Shown here one piece after another: positions 57,602 to 64,000 of a stretch of 64,000 bases of DNA. Made by a program: the position numbers and the translations under genes. Source of the stretch: Ligilactobacillus animalis KCTC 3501 = DSM 20602 (GTDB taxonomy: Bacteria; Bacillota; Bacilli; Lactobacillales; Lactobacillaceae); NCBI RefSeq assembly GCF_001434535.1, contig NZ_AYYW01000025.1, positions 127,134-191,133 on the forward strand, read 5' to 3'. Every line of letters starts with the position of its first letter. Position 1 is the first letter of the stretch. The notes beneath the pieces were generated by a model that made no database searches, was not told where the DNA came from, and saw only the letters and a program-made list of their open reading frames with translations.

Positions 57602-58797
57602 TCACTTCTTGCGATAAGTTTCTGGCAATAAGATAATTGCCACCAGATATATCATTGACACAATAACATAGAAAATATTAGCGGATAGCAAGCCACCTGC
57701 ACCCAAGATCATACTCCAAATGACATTTAAAATGGTATAAAAGCCATAGGTCAAAGCCCAGATCACCCCAAAGAGCAAGGTCGACTTTTGTGGATTCATA
57801 TTTGGTAATTCATGTGGAATATTTAAATAGATCGGATATTGGGAGAATAAAAAGATCCCACTGATAAATAGTAGCGTATATGCCACTAATGGTGAGATAC
57901 CCGCTAAAAAGATCGCACCGGCTATGGCTAAAATCGCTGCACTACCTAAAACTAATAAGATCGGCCGGCGTTTTCGTTCGACCTTGATCTTTAACATCAA
58001 TAGCGTTCCGACCATACCACCACCGGAAACGGCACAGATCATCGTACCTGGTTTAAAATTACTATAAGCATTTACCAATGTTGGCGGTAAACTGGTCAAA
58101 GTCATTACGTATAAGAATAAGAAAGCTCCAAAACCCAAAGCAAATTTCCAAACAAATGGATCTTTGACTGCTTTTCCATAACTATAATCATTTTTAACTT
58201 CAGCCCCACCTGAGGTCTCAAAGTTTTGAGCTTTCAATAACCAAACGATAAAGAAGAAAATACTAAAGGTTGCTACACAACTCAGCGTCAAGCGCCAATT
58301 ATGCGTCATCTTATCGGCAAAAAAGACAAATACGATCGCCATGATGAAGGCCCCGATATTGTAAGATGCGGTGATAAATGACGAATAAAAGATCTTTTGT
58401 CCCGCGAAACAAAACGGACCACGATCGGGTTCATGTAGACCATGATCATCGAACCACCAAGCGCCATGATCATCCGAGCAATAATGTAAAGCCAATAGTT
58501 AGGCATCCAGATCGCGATCATCGAAAATGATAATAAAAATAAGGTAAATTGACCGGCGCGCTTGATCCCGAGTTTCATCAAAAATAAAGTAGCTAAAAAA
58601 TTAGCGACAACGCGCGCGATCGTGATCGTATAGTTGACAACTTGACTCAACACTGGTGAAACTTCATGTCCAAAATAAGTTTGAATGATCTGCGGTCCAA
58701 GATTGGAACCACCGACCCAACTAGCAGCAAATGTAACATATGCAGCAAATAGGGTGAAAAACATTAAAATACCCGTTTTTTGACTGACTTCTTTCAT
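57602..58797 (-). pseudogene. MFS transporter, frameshifted
   Basis: Two overlapping reading frames encode the N-terminal (58797 to about 58400) and C-terminal halves of one 12-TM major facilitator protein of about 398 aa. The first frame reads ...NPIVVRFVSRDK and then turns to nonsense; the second continues IFYSSFITASYNIGAF. Adding one A to the run at 58395-58400 restores RDKKIFYSSF. A cre site lies upstream. Substrate unknown; its neighbours suggest uptake of an amidase substrate. Confidence 0.82.
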
Positions 58798-58893
58798 TTA
58801 AGATCCCCTACCATTCTTTAATTGACCGATGCAACTAACAACAAATAAGTCTGGGTGTCTACTTGGACTAGACCACCTCACCCTCGTTTATTT

Positions 58894-58907
58894 TGATAGC
58901 GCTATCA
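58894..58907. promoter_or_regulatory. cre site upstream of the MFS gene
   Basis: TGATAGCGCTATCA is a perfect palindrome that matches the CcpA consensus TGWNANCGNTNWCA at every position. A related ATAGCG half-site follows at 58917-58922. The 339-bp gap 58798-59136 holds nothing else that I can support. Confidence 0.78.
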
Positions 58908-59136
58908 TTTTCGAACGCTATAACAATAAAAAATTATATTTCAAGAAGCTTTTACTTATGATAAAACCACAATAAAGTGGACACTTCGCTATTTTCCACC
59001 CAAATCAACTTTTATTTGTACATCTTTATTCTATCTTTAAAGGTAGGTTTTCGTCTAGTAAAATACACCTTTAAATGTAACCGGATACAATTAGACCATT
59101 TTAAAAGACCAAGAACTACTCGGCCTTGTATACACA

Positions 59137-59910
59137 TCACAATATTCTTTGGTATATCTCTAGATCTAGATCTTTAAAAACATTAAAAACTACCTGTAGT
59201 TGTGTCTCCGTTTGAACTAAGAAATCTTTGACCGTCTTAATTGCGATCTGAGCAGCACGCTCATTGGGAAAGCCAAATTCACCCGTAGAAATGCAACAAA
59301 AAGCTAAACTTTTTAAATCATTATCATGTGCCAGCTTTAAGCAATTATAATATGCTTGAGCTAACTGTTCTTCGTATTCTGGTGTCAAGATCTTATTTTT
59401 AACATACGGTCCCGCCACATGTAAGACGTACTTGCTAGGCAAATTATATGCCTTGGTCGGTAAGACTTGAGCGACTTTCACAAAGCGTCCGACGTTTTGC
59501 ATGACTTGATAACATTCATTTCGCAGTTGGATCTCCGCAAAAGTATGGATCGCATTATCGATACAATTACAGTTTGGACGGTAACACCCCAGCATCATCC
59601 TATTCGCTGCATTGACGATCGCATCGACTTTAAGAGTCGTGATATCCCCCTGCCACAGATAGATATTGTCAGCGACCGGCGTTAGATCTTTGAGCGTCGT
59701 TATTTGCTTTTGCGCTAATACTTCAGTCAAGTATTCATCTTGGATCTGCTCAAATTCAGGTGTGATCGGGCGTGCTAAACGTGTATTGAATAACGCTCTT
59801 AGCATCTTTTCTTGGTCTGCTTGTGTCTTTGGGATCTTGAATTTGGCTGTGCGTGGATTTTCATTTAATAAGCTTTGGATCAGATACAGCCGACGTTTTG
59901 CTTGGTCCAT
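59137..59910 (-). CDS. Zinc-type macrodomain ADP-ribose hydrolase
   Basis: A 257-aa protein with an N-terminal helical extension (1-75) and a macrodomain (about 80-250) with VDAIVNAANRMMLGCYRPNCNC..., HVAGP and CCISTGEFGFP. The Cys/His cluster between the asparagine loop and the next helix marks the zinc-containing bacterial MacroD-like group that removes ADP-ribose from protein. In other Firmicutes it is paired with a sirtuin and lipoate genes; none are here. Start ATG 59910 has GGGGGTA upstream. Confidence 0.88.
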   Translation of the reverse strand: MDQAKRRLYLIQSLLNENPRTAKFKIPKTQADQEKMLRALFNTRLARPITPEFEQIQDEYLTEVLAQKQITTLKDLTPVADNIYLWQGDITTLKVDAIVNAANRMMLGCYRPNCNCIDNAIHTFAEIQLRNECYQVMQNVGRFVKVAQVLPTKAYNLPSKYVLHVAGPYVKNKILTPEYEEQLAQAYYNCLKLAHDNDLKSLAFCCISTGEFGFPNERAAQIAIKTVKDFLVQTETQLQVVFNVFKDLDLEIYQRIL

Positions 59911-59956
59911 AGTGATACCCCCATTTTTATCTATAGTATATATCACCTTTAGCCAC

Positions 59957-60268
59957 TTAAAATATTTTCAAGCCGATAACGGCCACGATGATCAAACAAA
60001 CACAGATCAGTTGTTTAGCATTTAATCTTTCGCCATAAACAAGGTTGCCTACTGCTAAAGCTCCGATACTACCAAACGAGACCCAAATACTGTAGGCTAC
60101 ACCAGCATCCAGCGTTTTCATCGCAAATGAAAGTCCCGTCAAACTTACCGTCGCAAAAAATAATGTTCCCACTGTCCAAAACAGCTGTTTAAAACCGCCA
60201 GCACGTTTCATACAAAAAACCAAACCGACTTCAGCTAACCCTGCGCCAATTAAATAGATAATGTCCAT
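59957..60268 (-). CDS. SMR efflux protein, subunit 2
   Basis: A 103-aa four-TM small multidrug resistance protein with the conserved Glu in GAGLAEVG (residue 13). It begins two bases after the stop of the other SMR gene, so they probably form a heterodimeric, antiparallel pump like EbrAB or YkkCD. Substrate not shown. Confidence 0.88.
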   Translation of the reverse strand: MDIIYLIGAGLAEVGLVFCMKRAGGFKQLFWTVGTLFFATVSLTGLSFAMKTLDAGVAYSIWVSFGSIGALAVGNLVYGERLNAKQLICVCLIIVAVIGLKIF

Positions 60269-60270
60269 CG

Positions 60271-60597
60271 TTACTCATCCCCCAAATACTTTAAGCCGAC
60301 CAAACCACTGATCATCAAGCAAACACAGATACCTTGGCCCAAACTCAATGCTTCACCTAAAAAGATCCAACCAAATAAGACCGAGCCAACTGCGCCGATC
60401 CCACAATAAGCCGAATAAGCGATCCCAGCCGGTAAATTTTTCATAGCTAGGGAGAATAAGTAAAAACTCAAAACAATAAAAATGATCGTGATGATCCCAT
60501 AAGGCTGGACCGTAAAACTATCCGAGAGCTTCAGGGTCAACGCCCAAACGATCTCCAGCAGGCCACCTATGATCAACAGTAACCAATTCTTATTCAA
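60271..60597 (-). CDS. SMR efflux protein, subunit 1
   Basis: A 108-aa four-TM SMR protein. GGLLEIVWALTLK carries the essential Glu (residue 15) and the WxxxLK pattern of the SugE/Gdx group, which exports guanidinium in characterised members. Start is TTG 60597 with AAAGGAT upstream. No guanidine riboswitch was seen in the leader. Confidence 0.88.
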   Translation of the reverse strand: MNKNWLLLIIGGLLEIVWALTLKLSDSFTVQPYGIITIIFIVLSFYLFSLAMKNLPAGIAYSAYCGIGAVGSVLFGWIFLGEALSLGQGICVCLMISGLVGLKYLGDE

Positions 60598-60667
60598 ATC
60601 AATTCATCCTTTCAAAAAAAGCATAGCTAGACAAGGATCTGCTCATCTAACTACACTTAGGGTGATG

Positions 60668-60717
60668 CTCCGATATAAAAGCATAATTATGCTATCAGAG
60701 TTATATTCAACTGTCAA
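60668..60717 (-). promoter_or_regulatory. Promoter and operator of the SMR pair
   Basis: -35 TTGACA (60712-60717) and, after a 17-bp spacer, -10 TAGCAT (60689-60694). The palindrome AGCATAATTATGCT (60680-60693) overlaps the -10, nested in CTCYGATA inverted repeats (60668-60675, 60693-60700). This is a typical repressor layout; regulator unknown. Confidence 0.6.
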
Positions 60718-60810
60718 TTCAAAATTTATTTCAAATATTGTCGGAAAAAGTCCACTATCTTAGCCAATGGAAGGACTTTATCTTTGCCGCCATCACTGAC
60801 ACTCCATACC

Positions 60811-61320
60811 TTATTTACCTAAAACCAAACGTCTAGTATACACCGCTTGGCCTGAATGCATGCTAGCATCATCTAGCGTTGAGATGATCCGCACTGCTCG
60901 TGTAACTGAGGGCTCCCAACTTTCATCAATGATCTCATCTAATGTTGTTAGGTCTATTTTCGATAGGTAATCCCGTCCAAAAGCGACCGCTGCTTGGAAA
61001 TAATCGACTAATAATTCTTTATCTTTCACTTGAACTTTACGTGCTTCAGCTGGTGTATGGATCCAATCCTGTGTGTCTAAAGGTAGATCTAGATCAAACT
61101 TTTGGGCCCATCCCTGACTAGTATAGAGCGGTTCTTTTCCAGCTAATTCCGACAATTGTTGATCGATCATCTTAGCTGTGTGCCAAGTCAACCATGTGAC
61201 CGACTTTATCAGATCTGCTGGCATCGTGTTCAATTGTTCAATATTCATTTGGGCGATCGTCTCTAAAAAACGTTCTTCCGCCCGGTTAAGTGCATCAACT
61301 AACATCTCTACTGTTTGCAT
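60811..61320 (-). CDS. DinB family protein
   Basis: A 169-aa four-helix-bundle protein of the DinB/DUF664 superfamily with metal-ligand histidines in TWLTWHTAKM and DDASMHSGQAVYTRR. Members are often thiol-dependent metalloenzymes; the specific reaction is unknown. SD GAGGAAA precedes the ATG. A fragmentary ClbS/DfsB gene of the same fold superfamily lies just upstream. Confidence 0.87.
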   Translation of the reverse strand: MQTVEMLVDALNRAEERFLETIAQMNIEQLNTMPADLIKSVTWLTWHTAKMIDQQLSELAGKEPLYTSQGWAQKFDLDLPLDTQDWIHTPAEARKVQVKDKELLVDYFQAAVAFGRDYLSKIDLTTLDEIIDESWEPSVTRAVRIISTLDDASMHSGQAVYTRRLVLGK

Positions 61321-61352
61321 AATATTTCCTCACATTCTCAAATTTTTATCGC

Positions 61353-61870
61353 CTATAACATCAAAAGCTCCCATTTTCTGATCTTAGGTCTAAAAGTCGT
61401 AAAAGGCGCCACGGTATTCACATGAATAAACTTATAGACTTCCCAGACTGCTGTTTTGGTCGAATTATCCGCCCATTTTCGCATATGTGGTTCAAATACT
61501 TCAGTTTCTCTCATTTCATCAAGTATTTGATATATGTTTTGGATATTTTGGTCCAATCTTTTTTCAATTCCGCTAGTGATAATAGAGCATAGGTTGCAGA
61601 AAAATACTGGTAGAGTTCCCCCAATTGATTCCACTTATAGTTCTCAGTGGGTGTTTTTACTGACTTACCCTGTCTTTCATCCGCTTCCCACTGCAATAAT
61701 AATGTCGTCCACCCTACTTGATAAGCTAGATTTTCAGTGGGCGTGCGATCCACATCATTACAGCGCTCATCTTTTAATGCCTAGGGGATCTCGGTAAATT
61801 CTGCGATATATTTAGCATATGCTTTTTGGATCTCTGCTTTTAGTTCGGCTTTATCACGATAACTTCTCAT
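61353..61870 (-). pseudogene. ClbS/DfsB four-helix-bundle protein, nonsense and frameshift
   Basis: Starting at ATG 61870 (AAGGGG upstream), 29 codons read MRSYRDKAELKAEIQKAYAK... and end at TAG (61781-61783). The frame resumes ALKDERCNDVDRTPTENLAYQVGW, then shifts near 61550-61560 into NIQNIYQILDEMRETEVFEP and ends at WELLML. Repaired length is about 172 aa, normal for the family, which includes self-resistance cyclopropane hydrolases such as ClbS. Two independent lesions indicate a real pseudogene. Confidence 0.85.
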
Positions 61871-62061
61871 CGTTTGACCCCTTCCTTACTTTTTTCTTTT
61901 CTACCTTTTTTGTTTTTCGCCATTAGTATCTTTGAAAGTTTTAAAATCAACTAACATATCACCATTACCCTTTTAATTGTAACAATTATAACGTTTTTTA
62001 TAAAAAATATACTCTTTTCACAGACAGATCATTCGTAGCCGTTTCACTGAGCTAACCGTAA

Positions 62062-62970
62062 CTAGATCTTTTCATCCATCCAAGCGACTAGATCACGCAT
62101 CACCTCAACTTTATTCAACTCATTTAAGATCTCATGTCTTGCCTCTGGATAAAGTTTTAAAGTCACATTGCTAAAACCTTCACGCTGTAAGAGTGCATAG
62201 AAACGCTCTACACACTTACTTGCTCCCCCAACCGGATCTGTGGCACCTGATATCAGTAACAATGGCAACGCATGGGGGATCTGCTTGATCTATTTAGAGC
62301 TGGCCGCATAGTTTGAAAAGGTAAATAATGAATGGTACATATTCAAAGTCGGTGTAAACTGATGATGCTCATGCGCTAAATATTTATCAACTTCAGCCTC
62401 ATCGCGCGAAAGCCAATCAGCCTTGGTCCGATTAGGTGAAAAAAAGCGATTGAATAGCCCCGTACTCATCTGCTCTAGGAATTTACTGCGATATTTTTCA
62501 CCATGGATAGCACGCAAGATCCTCGTCAGACCGATCGCAGTCCAAGTCTGTACTCGGGGTTGCTGTCCCGTTCCCATGATGATCGCCGCTTCAACATCTT
62601 GACCATACTTTGCCAGATATAGACGCGTGATAAAAGATCCCATCGAATGTCCCATGATGATATATGGAATATTGGGATATTTTTGCTTCACTTCAACCTG
62701 CAAAGTATGTACATCAGCCACTAAGGTCTGCCAGTCTTTAGGAAAGTGCCCATAATCATCCGGCTCTACCACTGTATTTCCATGCCCGACATGATCGTGA
62801 CCCACGACCAAATAACCTGCTTGATTGGCAAAACGCGCAAACTCATCATAGCGCTCGATGTGTTCAATCATTCCATGAACGATCTGCAAAACCGCTTTGG
62901 GGCGTGGGATCGCCCACATGACTGCATGATTATTTCGTTCGCCAAACTTCCACTTCTTTACTTCTGTCAT
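62062..62970 (-). pseudogene. Alpha/beta hydrolase (lysophospholipase-like), nonsense mutation
   Basis: A single frame of 303 codons interrupted by one TAG at 62290-62292 (codon 227). The N-terminal part has the nucleophile GHSMGS and the oxyanion HGMIEH; the catalytic Asp (GATDPVGG) and His (EARHEIL) lie beyond the stop. The ATG at 62970 has AGGTGGG upstream. Resembles monoacylglycerol lipase/lysophospholipase. Truncated product would lack the triad. Confidence 0.87.
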
Positions 62971-63108
62971 CAATCCCACCTGCTTATATGTTTTAGCTAA
63001 AATATCTATACTAAAAGCATAGCATAGAACCAACTAAAAATAGCAATGATCAGGGGCTAGTTTCTATAAAATAGCCACCCAAAATAACTATTTCGAGTGG
63101 CTAAACTA

Positions 63109-64000
63109 TTATGCAAAATACTTTTTATATTTGAAGATCAACCCCGCCTCGATCAATAAGCTGATGGTAGCTAATAAGAATGAGACCGTGATCCCAAATT
63201 TTTGCGTGATAAAACTCATCACTAAAAGTAACATTCCAAACCTTATCACTGAAATTATCTCAAAAACTGATCTGATATTTACCATCTGTTTTTCAGGAAT
63301 ATTTTCTTGTAATATAGTTATTTCTGGAATTTCTTTTAATTGAGATACTATCCCGATCAAAACTGAACAAGTCAAAAAGACCATCGAATTAGGAATAATT
63401 AAGATCACTAAAATCAACGAAGCGGTCAAAACGAGCGAGGTCATCATACTGTAAACTTTACGTTCGAGCAATTTCTCGGAGATCTTAAATACTAATAACC
63501 CACCTAAAGTGATCCCCACTGAGTAAGTCATATTAGCATAGCCCCAATATCTAGTACTCTCATGTAATCGTTCTGAAACAAAGACTAAAATGATCGTTGA
63601 GACCCAGATCAAATTAGCAAACTCTTCAAAAAACTCGATCCCGACTAAGGTATATAATATTGGATTTTTTAAAAGTAGTTTCCAGCCCTTCAACAACGTT
63701 TGGCGATCAGTTTCATTCTTTAACTCATCAAAGGCCACCCGTGGCAATAAACTTGTCATCCAAGTAGCTATTCCAAATAAAGTGATCGTGATCAGCAATG
63801 AACGATATAATCCAAGGATCGAGAAAAGAACACCACCATAAACCCAACCTAGGATATCGATCGTTTGAAAACAAACCGATGAAATGGCATTTGCTTTGAT
63901 CAAGTCAGTCGTGTAATGAACTATCATCGCAGCAGTGACCGGACCTTCAAAGCCATCTAGTAGTGTGATCAATATCATCAAAACACAGACTCCTAACAGC
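63109..64000 (-). CDS. MFS transporter, 5' end outside the window
   Basis: At least 297 residues of an MFS protein with about nine TM segments (FEFANLIWVSTIILVFVSE, GVGIV-type loops). The frame stays open to base 64000 (LLGVCVLMILITLLDG), so the N-terminus is missing. It resembles the MFS_3/multidrug-efflux group (DGFEGPVTAAMI). Substrate unknown. Confidence 0.8.
   Translation of the reverse strand, partial: LLGVCVLMILITLLDGFEGPVTAAMIVHYTTDLIKANAISSVCFQTIDILGWVYGGVLFSILGLYRSLLITITLFGIATWMTSLLPRVAFDELKNETDRQTLLKGWKLLLKNPILYTLVGIEFFEEFANLIWVSTIILVFVSERLHESTRYWGYANMTYSVGITLGGLLVFKISEKLLERKVYSMMTSLVLTASLILVILIIPNSMVFLTCSVLIGIVSQLKEIPEITILQENIPEKQMVNIRSVFEIISVIRFGMLLLVMSFITQKFGITVSFLLATISLLIEAGLIFKYKKYFA

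Noticed and set aside
61353-62970. TAG recoding (suppressor tRNA or pyrrolysine) to explain two in-frame TAGs
   Set aside because: TAG is used as a normal stop elsewhere, for example after ydiF, and the ClbS/DfsB gene also has a frameshift; gene decay is simpler.

Overview
The window is a stretch of chromosome from a low-to-moderate GC lactic acid bacterium. Gene order and protein sequences fit Lactobacillaceae and most resemble Ligilactobacillus. Genus is inferred from synteny and family-level resemblance, not from a database search. Nearly all genes lie on the minus strand. Coding regions are strikingly rich in GATC because isoleucine ATC codons usually follow a G-ending codon.

Bases 1-24,990 are a conserved housekeeping block: trxB, lgt, hprK, a 4TM holin-family protein, a PspC protein, a PhoP/PhoR-type two-component system, a MinJ-like PDZ membrane protein, ftsX, ftsE, prfB with its programmed +1 frameshift, secA, long-form hpf, comFC/comFA, a YigZ protein, tagO, a KimA-type potassium importer, groEL/groES behind two CIRCE operators, a CPBP protease, rex with its own operator, and a YdiF-type ABC-F ATPase. 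Bases 25,070-37,080 carry the t6A genes tsaD-rimI-tsaB, an asparaginase, an acyl-ACP thioesterase, and the replication/nucleotide block rsmI-yabA-holB-darA-tmk and yaaL-recR-ybaB-dnaX. They end with the SRP RNA, tadA and an RsmC-like methyltransferase. KimA and DarA are both members of c-di-AMP-binding families.

Bases 37,200-48,420 mix metabolic and accessory genes: a phospho-beta-glucosidase with a cre site, tRNA-Arg(CCT), a DEAD-box helicase, an oxidoreductase, an orphan ABC ATPase, a secreted DNA-entry-type nuclease, asnA, a nitroreductase, and small acetyltransferase and DUF proteins.

The most unusual element lies at 48,556-49,123. It is about 570 nt of non-coding sequence behind a strong rRNA-like promoter, closed by a 30-bp helix between its own ends and containing further nested hairpins. 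Size, architecture and host make it a candidate ROOL-class giant structured RNA. About 3 kb further on, a consensus promoter drives a 16-codon ORF, repeated CACAGGTA boxes and a terminator, all just upstream of a transporter/M20 peptidase operon. This looks like an undescribed leader.

Bases 52,300-64,000 are accessory and partly decaying. They hold two tandem FMN reductases (one fused to a PAS-like domain and a repeat tail), a Zn-macrodomain hydrolase, an SMR efflux pair and a DinB protein. Four genes are broken: an amidase and an MFS transporter by frameshifts at A-runs, a ClbS/DfsB protein by an in-frame TAG plus a frameshift, and an alpha/beta hydrolase by an in-frame TAG. A final MFS gene runs off the window end.
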